A stretch of 64,000 nt of DNA from positions 2,940,001 to 3,004,000 of the forward strand of contig NC_013159.1 in assembly GCF_000023865.1 (NCBI RefSeq), written 5' to 3'. The position numbers and the translations under genes are program-made. Position 1 is the first letter of the stretch. Each line of letters starts with the position of its first letter. Of this stretch, positions 18,594-27,127 are shown piece after piece. The notes beneath the pieces were generated by a model. That model ran no database searches. It saw only the letters and a program-made list of their open reading frames with translations, and was not told where the DNA came from. This DNA is from Saccharomonospora viridis DSM 43017 (GTDB lineage: Bacteria > Actinomycetota > Actinomycetes > Mycobacteriales > Pseudonocardiaceae).

Positions 18594-20108
18594 TCATCTC
18601 CGCCCTCTCCGCGTCACCGTCGTCCGCTTCGCTGTCGCTCGGGACGTCGCACGACGACCGTATTCCGGGGCCGTGCGCCTACGTTCTCCTGTCACAGTAC
18701 GACCGTTCCTGCCGTCGCGGCGTGCCGGACGGCCCGCCCTGCCGGCACCCATCCGGTTACCCCCGCGACGCCGCGCCGGAGGTCTGTAGGGCTCCGGCGC
18801 GGGCAACCGCATCAGGCGTCCGAACTTACCCGGACCCTGTGTCCGCAGCGCCGCGACCGCCTCCGGTTCGTGGCGTGCGCAGTTGGCCAGCAGTCCGAAC
18901 AACAACATCGTCACGACCAGCGACGTCCCGCCGTACGAGATCATGGGCAACGTCAACCCGGTGACCGGCAACAGCCCCACGACGTACCCGATGTTGATCG
19001 CCGCCTGCGCCACGACCCACGTGGTGAGCGTGCCCGCCACGATCCGGATCCACGGGTCGAGGTTGCGCATGGCGATGCGCAGCCCGACGAACGCCAACAG
19101 CCCGAACAGTCCGAGGACCACGAGACAGCCGACGAGGCCCAGCTCCTCGCCGATCAAGGCGAAGATGAAGTCGTGCTGCACGTTGGGCAGGTACATCCAC
19201 TTGGACTGTCCCTGCCCCAGCCCCTTGCCGAACAGGCCCCCGTCCGCCAACGCGTACAACGCCTGGCTGGACTGCCACCCGCTGCCGAGCGGATCGGCCT
19301 CCGGGTCGAGGAACGCCACGATACGTTCCTCGCGGTATGTCGCGACGAACGCCAGTACCACCGCCCCCGCGGCGGCGCCCGCGACGATCAGGCTGAACAA
19401 CAGTTTCGGAGCACCCGCGAACCACAGCAGCGCCAAAAGCACCACGGCGAGCGTGATGGTTCCGCCGAGGTCGGGTTGCGCCATGACGAGCGCGAACATC
19501 AACAACGCGGCCGGCACCACGGGCACGAGCAGATGCCGCCACTGATGCAGCACCTCGTACTTCGCCACGAGGACGTGCGCACCCCACAGCGCCAACGCCA
19601 CCTTCGCGATCTCCACGGGCTGCAACGACAGCGGGCCCACCACGATCCAGCCCTGGGAACCGTAGAAACTGGTGCCCAACGGCGTCAGCACCAGCACCAA
19701 CAGACCGAGGCACACCACCATCGCCGCGGGCGACAGCGCGCGGATGCGCGGCAGCGGGATGCGTACGCCCAACCAGAACGCCACCAGACCGACGGCGACG
19801 AAGACGAGGTGCTTCTGGAACAACGCGTACACGCTGCTGTCGGTGTCGTAGGACGACACCGACGACGCCGACAGCACCATGACCACACCCAGTGCCCCGA
19901 GGGTGCCGCACACCGCGAGGATGAGGTGGAAATCGGCCAGTGGACGCGCCAACCACGCCGTCAACGCCGTCCGCGTCACCACGGGGCGACGGTCCTGACG
20001 TGGCCGTGGCGATCGTGGGGAGGACCGTCGAGGGGCACGCTGCAACGAGCGCCGACGTCGACCGGCCCCTCGTGCGTTGTCGTCGCGGTCGGCGGCCACC
20101 GACGTCAC
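18594..20108 (-). CDS. ftsW: SEDS family septal peptidoglycan polymerase FtsW
   Basis: A 504-residue integral membrane glycosyltransferase that polymerises lipid II at the septum with a class B PBP. It has a basic, disordered N-terminus (about 60 residues), ten hydrophobic segments, the SEDS signatures (FQKHLVFVAVGLVAFWLG, VQHDFIFALIGEELGLVG and the MISYGGTSLVVTML loop) and a long Arg-rich C-terminal tail typical of actinobacteria. Its GTG overlaps the murD stop. Its usual partner ftsI is not in this window. Confidence 0.95.
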   Translation of the reverse strand: MTSVAADRDDNARGAGRRRRSLQRAPRRSSPRSPRPRQDRRPVVTRTALTAWLARPLADFHLILAVCGTLGALGVVMVLSASSVSSYDTDSSVYALFQKHLVFVAVGLVAFWLGVRIPLPRIRALSPAAMVVCLGLLVLVLTPLGTSFYGSQGWIVVGPLSLQPVEIAKVALALWGAHVLVAKYEVLHQWRHLLVPVVPAALLMFALVMAQPDLGGTITLAVVLLALLWFAGAPKLLFSLIVAGAAAGAVVLAFVATYREERIVAFLDPEADPLGSGWQSSQALYALADGGLFGKGLGQGQSKWMYLPNVQHDFIFALIGEELGLVGCLVVLGLFGLLAFVGLRIAMRNLDPWIRIVAGTLTTWVVAQAAINIGYVVGLLPVTGLTLPMISYGGTSLVVTMLLFGLLANCARHEPEAVAALRTQGPGKFGRLMRLPAPEPYRPPARRRGGNRMGAGRAGRPARRDGRNGRTVTGERRRTAPEYGRRATSRATAKRTTVTRRGRR

Positions 20109-21493
20109 CGCGATAGCTCGTCGACCGCCGCCGCGAACGCCTCGCCCCGCTCGGCGTAGTCACGGAACATGTCCAGCGACGCCGCAGCGGGCGCGAGCAA
20201 CACAGCATCTCCCGGGCGCGCCAGTTCACGCGCCGCCTTCACCGCCGCAGTCATGGGTTCATCGTCACCCGAACCGATGCGTCGGACCAGGACATCCGGG
20301 GCGTGTCGCGCGAGAGCCTCGGCGAAGACATCGGCGTCCGCCCCCAGCAGCACCACTCCCCGCAGCCGCTCTGCGACGGCCGCGACCAGTTCGTCCACGG
20401 ACGCACCCTTGAGCTGTCCGCCCGCGATCCAGACCACGCTGGGATGAGCCAGCAGCGATCCGATCGCGGCATGCGGGTTGGTCGCCTTCGAATCGTCGAT
20501 GTAGCGCACGCCGTCGAACTCGCCGACTTCCACGGCCCGGTGTGCGCCGGGGCGGAACGAACGCAGTCCCTCGGCCACCGCTTCGGGGCCCACCCCGTAC
20601 GCCCGCACGAGCGCGGCCGCCGCCAGCGCGTTGGCCACATTGTGCGGCCCACCGGGACGGACGTCGGCCAACGTACCCAGTTCCTCGGCCGCATGCACGG
20701 GATCGGCCACGAACGCCCGGTCGACGAGCAGGTCCTCCACGACACCGAGTTCACCGGGCCTCGGTGTGTCCAGGGTGAATCCGACCCTGCGGGCCTCCGG
20801 CGGTGCGTGCTCCTCTGCGAGTTTGCGGGACCACGGGTCGCGCAGGTTGGCCACGACGGTCCCGGAACCTCGATGGATCGTGCCCTTGTCCGCCGCGTAC
20901 TCGGCGAGCCCGCCGTGCCAGTCGAGATGGTCCTCGGCGACGTTGAGCACCACCGACGCCGAGGGAGCGAGGGAGCGCGACCAGTGCAGCTGGAAACTCG
21001 ACAGCTCCACGACCAATGTGGAATGTCCAGCCAGTACAGCGTCGAGCACGGCGAAACCGACGTTGCCGCACGCCACGGCGTCGACCCCCGCGGAGCGCAA
21101 CATCGATTCCGCCATGCCGACCGTGGTGGTCTTACCGTTCGTCCCTGTCACCGCGAGCCACGTGGGCGGGTTCGGACGCTCCTGTCCGATCCGCCACGCC
21201 AGCTCCACGTCACCGATGACCTCGATGCCCGACGACGCCGCCGCGGTCAACAGCGGAGCGGTGGGACGCCAGCCGGGACTGGTGACCACGAGCCGCGTCC
21301 CATCCGGGGGTGTATCGAGGCCGGGGACGAGCCGGACGCCGAGGTCGCCGAGTTCGGCGAGCCGCTCGGCGTTGGCATCGGTGACGGTGACCTGCGCCCC
21401 CATCCCGACGAGCGCGGTGGCCACCGAACGGCCGGTCACCCCGGCGCCCGCGACACACACGGCGACCCCGGCGAGATCCATGGTCAGACTCAC
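20105..21493 (-). CDS. murD: UDP-N-acetylmuramoyl-L-alanine--D-glutamate ligase
   Basis: Adds D-Glu to UDP-MurNAc-L-Ala. 462 residues with an N-terminal Rossmann domain ([24 protein letters not shown]), the P-loop [26 protein letters not shown] and the C-terminal domain [20 protein letters not shown] start overlapping the mraY stop; four-base overlap with ftsW downstream. Cytoplasmic. Confidence 0.96.
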   Translation of the reverse strand: MSLTMDLAGVAVCVAGAGVTGRSVATALVGMGAQVTVTDANAERLAELGDLGVRLVPGLDTPPDGTRLVVTSPGWRPTAPLLTAAASSGIEVIGDVELAWRIGQERPNPPTWLAVTGTNGKTTTVGMAESMLRSAGVDAVACGNVGFAVLDAVLAGHSTLVVELSSFQLHWSRSLAPSASVVLNVAEDHLDWHGGLAEYAADKGTIHRGSGTVVANLRDPWSRKLAEEHAPPEARRVGFTLDTPRPGELGVVEDLLVDRAFVADPVHAAEELGTLADVRPGGPHNVANALAAAALVRAYGVGPEAVAEGLRSFRPGAHRAVEVGEFDGVRYIDDSKATNPHAAIGSLLAHPSVVWIAGGQLKGASVDELVAAVAERLRGVVLLGADADVFAEALARHAPDVLVRRIGSGDDEPMTAAVKAARELARPGDAVLLAPAAASLDMFRDYAERGEAFAAAVDELSR

Positions 21494-22575
21494 CCTCCTC
21501 CGAGGCTGAGCTGCTCACTGTAGAACAGCCCGATCCCGAACATGCAGCAGATGGCTGCCAGCAACCAGAACCGAATGATGACGGTGGTTTCGGCCCAGCC
21601 CGCCAATTCGAAGTGGTGGTGGAACGGTGCCATCCGGAACAGCCGTTTCCGGGTGGTTCGGAACACGGCGATCTGCAGGACTACCGAGACCATCTCCACG
21701 ACGAACAGACCACCGATCACGATGGCCAGCAGTTCTGTGCGCGTGGTCATCGACAACCCGGCGACGAGCCCGCCCAACGCGAGCGAACCGGTGTCACCCA
21801 TGAAGATCTTCGCCGGCGCGGCGTTCCACCACAGGAACCCCACGCAGGCTCCGGTGGCCGCTGCCGCCACCACGGCGAGGTCCAACGGGTCCCGCACGTT
21901 GTAACACGCGGGCTGGAACGACTCGACACAGCTGAGCCTGGCCTGCCAGAACGAGATCACCACGTAAGTGGCGAGCACCATCGCCCCCGCGCCACCGGCG
22001 AGTCCGTCGAGACCGTCGGTGAAGTTCACCGCGTTCGACCACGCCGAGATCAGCAGGTAGCAGAACAGGATGAAGATGGGCACCGGGAACACGATGAGCG
22101 CGATGTCCCGGGCGTAGGACAGGTTCTGCGATGCCGGCGTCAGGTTGTTCTCGTCGGGGAACTGCAACACCAGGATCGCGAAGACCACGGCCACCAGGAG
22201 CTGACCGACGAGCTTCGCGGTCTTGTTCAGCCCGAGGTTCCGCTGCTTACGGATCTTGATGAAGTCGTCGACGAAGCCGACGATGCCCAAGCCCACGGAC
22301 AAGAACAGCACAAGCAGCCCGGATGCGGTGGGACCGTCATTGGTCGAACCACGCCAGACGTCGACCAGATGGGCGACGAAGTACCCCACCACCATCGCGA
22401 TGAGGATCGCGACGCCACCCATGGTGGGTGTGCCGCGTTTGGACTTGTGCCCTTCCGGGCCCTCCTCCCTGATCTCCTGACCGAAGCCCTGTTTCGAGAA
22501 GAACCGGATCAGATACGGCGTGAGTAGGATGGACACAACCAATCCCACGGAGGCCGCGATCAAGATACTGATCAC
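21490..22575 (-). CDS. mraY: Phospho-MurNAc-pentapeptide transferase
   Basis: Membrane enzyme making lipid I from UDP-MurNAc-pentapeptide and undecaprenyl phosphate. 361 residues with ten hydrophobic segments. It has [13 protein letters not shown], the catalytic loop [34 protein letters not shown] and the C-terminal [19 protein letters not shown], all diagnostic. GTG start; a gap of 79 bases separates it from murF, the only clear break inside the mur run. Confidence 0.97.
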   Translation of the reverse strand: MISILIAASVGLVVSILLTPYLIRFFSKQGFGQEIREEGPEGHKSKRGTPTMGGVAILIAMVVGYFVAHLVDVWRGSTNDGPTASGLLVLFLSVGLGIVGFVDDFIKIRKQRNLGLNKTAKLVGQLLVAVVFAILVLQFPDENNLTPASQNLSYARDIALIVFPVPIFILFCYLLISAWSNAVNFTDGLDGLAGGAGAMVLATYVVISFWQARLSCVESFQPACYNVRDPLDLAVVAAAATGACVGFLWWNAAPAKIFMGDTGSLALGGLVAGLSMTTRTELLAIVIGGLFVVEMVSVVLQIAVFRTTRKRLFRMAPFHHHFELAGWAETTVIIRFWLLAAICCMFGIGLFYSEQLSLGGG

Positions 22576-22654
22576 GCTTCAATCCTCCTGATCCGCGAGC
22601 CGGGCTCGATCCCTCCTGTGTTTCCTCTGTCGTCACACGGTGAGTCGTGTCGCC

Positions 22655-24118
22655 TCACGCGCCACCGTCCTCTTCCAACAGCGCGTCGGCCACCCGCCAC
22701 AGCTCGGCGACCTTCGATGCCTTGACAAGAACAACGTCGTTGGGCCGCAGTTGTTCGCGCAACAGCGCGACAGCGGCGTCGGTGTCCGGTACCAGGACCG
22801 ACTCCTCTCCCCAAGAACCTTCATGGCTCGCGCCGCGGTGCATGGCGGCTGCCTGCTCGCCCACCACGACAAGCCGGTTGATGTTCAACCGGACGGCGAG
22901 CCGACCGATCTCGTCGTGCGCGGACACGCTATCGGCCCCCAGTTCACTCATGACACCGAGGACCGCCCAAGATCGTCGGGACGAGGTCATGGACGCGAGA
23001 GTCTTCAACGCGGCCCGCATCGACTCGGGGTTGGCGTTGTAGGAGTCGTTGAGCACGGTGACCCCGTCGGAACGGGTGGTGACCTCCATCCGCCGCTCCG
23101 AACGACGCGTGGCGGCACTGAGCCCGGCCGCGACCTCGGACAGCGGCATACCGAGTTCCAGCGCCACGGCGGCGGCCGCAAGAGCGTTGCCGACGTGGTG
23201 CTCACCCACCAGTTGCAACCTCACCTCGGCTCGTTCCCCGCCGGCCACCAGGTCGAAGGACGCACGCGCGTGTTCGTCCAATCGGACGTTCTCCGCACGC
23301 ACGTCGGCCTTCGGTGACTCCCCGACACCCACGACCCGGGCGGACGTGCGTTGAGCCATCTCGGCCACGAACGGATCGTCCACGTTGAGCACCGCGACCC
23401 CCTCGGCGGGCAGCGCCTCGACGAGCTCCCCCTTCGTCCGCGCGATGCCTTCCTGGGAACCGAACTCCCCCACGTGCGCGCTACCGACGTTGAGCACCAC
23501 CCCGATCCGCGGCGGTGCGACCGCGGCCAGTTCCGCGATGTGCCCCGGCCCACGCGCCGACAGTTCGAGCACCAGGTGCCGGGTTTTTCGATCGGCACGC
23601 AACGCCGTCCAGGGGTGGCCCAACTCGTTGTTGAACGACCCCGGGGGAGCCACCGTGGGGCCGAGCGGTTCGAGTAACTGCGCGATCAGGTCCTTGGTGG
23701 ACGTCTTGCCCGAGGAACCGGTGACCCCCACGACCGTGAGACCGGTCTCCGACAGCCGGGTCACGACGTGCCGGGCGAGCGCGGCCAACGCGGCGAGCAC
23801 AGCGGCACCGGACCCGTCGGTGTCCCCGGCCAGGGCCACGGACCTTTCGTGGGCCTGGCCCGGGGGCAACGGGGGCACGATCACCGCCGGAGCGTCGACC
23901 TCACGCGCCGCCAACACCCCGGCCGCACCCGCGGCCACCGCGGAGGCCGCGAAGTCGTGACCGTCGGCACGTTCGCCCGGCAACGCCACGAACAACCCGC
24001 CATCCGTCACTTTGCGGGAGTCGAACTCGACCGAACCGGTGACCCGCTCGCCGCCGTCGGCCCGGTGCAGCCGCCCCGAGACGGCCTCGGCGATCTCGGC
24101 GAGAGTGAGTTCAATCAT
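22655..24118 (-). CDS. murF: UDP-MurNAc-tripeptide--D-Ala-D-Ala ligase
   Basis: Joins D-Ala-D-Ala to the UDP-MurNAc tripeptide. 487 residues with P-loop VTGSSGKTSTKDL, FNNELGHPWTALRA, VLNVGSAHVGEFGSQEGIARTKGEL in outline, and VLNDSYNANPESMRAAL in the C-terminal domain, the MurF signatures. The ATG overlaps the murE stop (ATGA). Confidence 0.95.
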   Translation of the reverse strand: MIELTLAEIAEAVSGRLHRADGGERVTGSVEFDSRKVTDGGLFVALPGERADGHDFAASAVAAGAAGVLAAREVDAPAVIVPPLPPGQAHERSVALAGDTDGSGAAVLAALAALARHVVTRLSETGLTVVGVTGSSGKTSTKDLIAQLLEPLGPTVAPPGSFNNELGHPWTALRADRKTRHLVLELSARGPGHIAELAAVAPPRIGVVLNVGSAHVGEFGSQEGIARTKGELVEALPAEGVAVLNVDDPFVAEMAQRTSARVVGVGESPKADVRAENVRLDEHARASFDLVAGGERAEVRLQLVGEHHVGNALAAAAVALELGMPLSEVAAGLSAATRRSERRMEVTTRSDGVTVLNDSYNANPESMRAALKTLASMTSSRRSWAVLGVMSELGADSVSAHDEIGRLAVRLNINRLVVVGEQAAAMHRGASHEGSWGEESVLVPDTDAAVALLREQLRPNDVVLVKASKVAELWRVADALLEEDGGA

Positions 24119-25716
24119 TCCGTCACACCGAACCTTTCCCGAATGGCCGCCTCGAGTTCGTCCCGGTCAGAGAACGGATGGACGACGCCGGCGACCTCCT
24201 GCCCGCTCTCGTGGCCCTTGCCCGCCACGAAGACGACGTCACCCGCCTCGGCGCGTTCCACCGCCGCGGCGATGGCTTCGCGCCGATCACCGATTTCCAG
24301 CACCTCACAGCCCTCGGCCGGCCCGACGGCCCGCGCCCCGGCCAGGATCGCCTCCCTGATGGCCGCGGGATCCTCGCTACGGGGATTGTCGTCCGTGACG
24401 ATCACCAGGTCGCTACCCCGGGCGGCGGCCTCCCCCATCATGGGGCGTTTGGCCGTGTCACGGTCGCCGCCGGAGCCGATGACGGTGATGAGGCGGCCTT
24501 CCGTGCGCGCTCGCAACGCTCGCAACGCCTGTGTGACGGCGGCGGGTTTGTGCGCGTAGTCGACCACGGCGGTGAACGGCTGCCCGAGGTAGACGCGCTC
24601 CATCCGACCGGGCACCTCCACCGTCGCGAGTCCTTCGAGCACGGCGTCCAGATCGACCCCGACCGTGTCGAGGATCGCAGCGGCGAGCACGGCGTTGGCC
24701 ACGTTGAACTCGCCCGGCAGCGGCAACACCGCCTGCGCCTTGCGTCCGTCGGGAGCGTGGAGCGTGAACGACTGTTCCCCACCGGGGGTGAGTGTGATGT
24801 CGGTGGCCCGCCATCCGGCGTCACTGTCGGGCTCGGTCGACACCGTCACGGTCCTCGGCGTGACCAGCGCCTGCCCCCACGCGCTGTCGACCACGACGAT
24901 CTCGTGCGTGGAACGGCCGTCGAACAGCAGCGACTTGGCGGAGAAGTAGTCCTCCATGTCGCGGTGGAAGTCCAAATGGTCTTGGGACAGGTTCGTGAAC
25001 GCCCCCACGGTGAAACGTGTGCCGTTCACCCTCCCCAGAGCCAGGGCGTGGCTGGACACCTCCATCGCCACGTGCGTGACCCCGCGCTCGACCATGTCGG
25101 CGAACAGGGCCTGGAGGTCGGGGGCCTCGGGGGTCGTGAATGCGCTCGCCAGGCGTTCGGAGCCGATTCGGGTCTCCACCGTGCCGATCAGCCCCGTGTG
25201 ATAGCCGGCGGCACGCAGACCCGACTCCACGAAGTAACTCGTCGTCGTCTTGCCCGAGGTACCCGTGATGCCGAGCACCGACAGCGTCAGCGACGGTTCG
25301 CCGTAGATCCAGGCGGCCACGGACCCGAGCACCCCACGCGGGTCCGGATGGATGAGCACGGGCAGCCCCGACTCACGTACAGCGGGCCGGGAGGCGCCCT
25401 CCTCGTCGGTCAGAACGGCCACGGCTCCCCCCGCGACGGCGTCGGCCGTGAAGTCCGCGCCGTGGGCCCGCGCACCGGGCAGGGCGGCGAACAGATCCCC
25501 GGGAAGCACGTGCTGCGCCCGCAGCGTCGCCCCGGTGACCCTCACGGACTCGGCTACGGCCGGATCCGCGACGAGCCGGGCATCGGCGCGCGCGACGAGC
25601 GTGGTCAGGGGAACGGGTTCGATCAGGTGCGGACGGGGCGGCGAGACGACAACCCGGGCTTGGTTGTCCTGGCGTGACCGTCCCCGCACTAGCGCCTCAT
25701 CGTTGTTCACAGACAC
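24115..25716 (-). CDS. murE: UDP-MurNAc-L-Ala-D-Glu--meso-diaminopimelate ligase
   Basis: Adds the third residue of the stem peptide. 533 residues with P-loop GITGTSGKTTTSYF, TNLSQDHLDFHRDMEDYFSAK in outline and VVDYAHKPAAV. The DNPR motif (TDDNPRSEDPAAIREA) indicates meso-diaminopimelate rather than lysine as substrate, in agreement with dapF elsewhere in the window. It is the first gene of the mur run here, so a promoter should lie in 25717-25960. GTG start. Confidence 0.96.
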   Translation of the reverse strand: MSVNNDEALVRGRSRQDNQARVVVSPPRPHLIEPVPLTTLVARADARLVADPAVAESVRVTGATLRAQHVLPGDLFAALPGARAHGADFTADAVAGGAVAVLTDEEGASRPAVRESGLPVLIHPDPRGVLGSVAAWIYGEPSLTLSVLGITGTSGKTTTSYFVESGLRAAGYHTGLIGTVETRIGSERLASAFTTPEAPDLQALFADMVERGVTHVAMEVSSHALALGRVNGTRFTVGAFTNLSQDHLDFHRDMEDYFSAKSLLFDGRSTHEIVVVDSAWGQALVTPRTVTVSTEPDSDAGWRATDITLTPGGEQSFTLHAPDGRKAQAVLPLPGEFNVANAVLAAAILDTVGVDLDAVLEGLATVEVPGRMERVYLGQPFTAVVDYAHKPAAVTQALRALRARTEGRLITVIGSGGDRDTAKRPMMGEAAARGSDLVIVTDDNPRSEDPAAIREAILAGARAVGPAEGCEVLEIGDRREAIAAAVERAEAGDVVFVAGKGHESGQEVAGVVHPFSDRDELEAAIRERFGVTE

Positions 25717-25960
25717 GACGGAAGGTTACCGGCGAGGTTCGCGAGCCGCTGAGCCGCCCGCTCGGCCGTGTGCACACCCGCGCACCCAGCGCTTCGTTTC
25801 CCCGGGCCGTCGCCCGCCGCACTCCCGGTCCTTCGATCTTTCGTGCCGGGACACGGACGGGAAGCGCCGCTTCCTCCGAATCGGTGAAGGCGCCGCGCAC
25901 ATATGACAATTTTTCACAAACTAGTCGTAAACCCGGTCGACAACCCCCTACGGTTTGCGT

Positions 25961-27127
25961 ATGAGACGTCGTCGAACCACCCCCATCCTGCTCGCCGCCG
26001 TCGCGATCACCGCCGCCACCACGTTGCAGGCCCCTGCGGCGGTCGCCGACCCGATCGCACTGCCGGCCGAGTATTTCCGGCTCGCCGAAAGCCCGTACAA
26101 CCCCACGATCGCCCAGCTCGACAAGCTACTCCCCGTCGAGTCCTTCTCCGACGTACTCGCCAGCGCCAACCGCGCGGCCACCACTTGTTCCTCCGGCGCA
26201 GAGCACCAGGTCGCCGCGTTCTGCTGGAACTCCGGGGACAACGACACCGAGGACTGGTATCCACAGGGCATCAGCTCCACCGCCGACTCCTACGGCGAGG
26301 GGACCTACGAGGGCGAAACGGCCCTGTTCGTCAGCTGGTACTACCGCCACTCCTCTCCCAACAAGGGCGCTCGTATATCCTTTGTGGACTACTCAAACCC
26401 GGCCGCGCCGGCCTACCGGCACGTCCTGCTGGTCGAGCCGTACGTCAACTCGTCGGGCCAACCGGACTTCCGTCCCGTCCCCGTACACGCGGGCGGCATC
26501 TTCACCTACGGGCACTTCCTCTACGTGGCCGACACCTGGGGCGGCTTCCGCGCTTTCGACCTCCGCCACATCTGGCGGGTCACGACCGGCGACAAGAACC
26601 TGATCGGCCGTCAACCCGACGGGTCCTACCACGCGTTCGACTACCGCTACGCGCTACCCCAGGCGCACACGTTCACGGCGTCGACCACCGGCGGCACGGA
26701 GCGACTGCGGTTCTCCGCGGCATCACTCGACCGCACCAGCACCCCTGACAGCGTCATCGTGCCCGAATACAACGCCGACGGGACCGGCACCCGCGTCGTG
26801 CGCTTCCCCATCGACTACACCGACCGCAAGTTCAAGGAATCCCCCGACGGCTACACGTACGCCACCGAGGCCTACCGGGTGGACATCGCCAGCATGCAGG
26901 GCGCCACCGCCATCGACGACAAGTTCTACGTCTCGGCGAGCGCGGGTGCGAGCACTCGCGGCTCCTTCTACACGTTCACCGCGGCCGCTGGCCCCACCAA
27001 GCACTCCGGCGCGCAGCCCATCGGCCCCGAGGACCTGTCGTACTGGGGTCCCCGAGACCAGCTGTGGGGGTTGACCGAATACCCCGGCCGACGCTCCGTC
27101 TACGCCGTCGACCCCGCCGCGTTCTGA
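25961..27127 (+). CDS. Secreted protein of unknown function
   Basis: A 388-residue exported protein. Signal peptide: RRRR followed by a hydrophobic stretch (TPILLAAVAITAATTL) and an AVA-D cleavage site near residue 30. The mature part has an early Cys pair (TTCSSGAEHQVAAFCW), many aromatic residues and repeated beta-propeller-like strands (FTYGHFLYVADTWGGFRAFDL; DDKFYVSASAGA). No catalytic signature is recognised. ATG at 25961 chosen; a TTG two codons earlier is also possible. It is divergent from murE, and its 3' end overlaps the 3' end of the acetyltransferase gene by 28 bases. The 25717-25960 gap contains an AT-rich patch (25899-25935), likely promoter DNA. Confidence 0.75.
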   Translation: MRRRRTTPILLAAVAITAATTLQAPAAVADPIALPAEYFRLAESPYNPTIAQLDKLLPVESFSDVLASANRAATTCSSGAEHQVAAFCWNSGDNDTEDWYPQGISSTADSYGEGTYEGETALFVSWYYRHSSPNKGARISFVDYSNPAAPAYRHVLLVEPYVNSSGQPDFRPVPVHAGGIFTYGHFLYVADTWGGFRAFDLRHIWRVTTGDKNLIGRQPDGSYHAFDYRYALPQAHTFTASTTGGTERLRFSAASLDRTSTPDSVIVPEYNADGTGTRVVRFPIDYTDRKFKESPDGYTYATEAYRVDIASMQGATAIDDKFYVSASAGASTRGSFYTFTAAAGPTKHSGAQPIGPEDLSYWGPRDQLWGLTEYPGRRSVYAVDPAAF

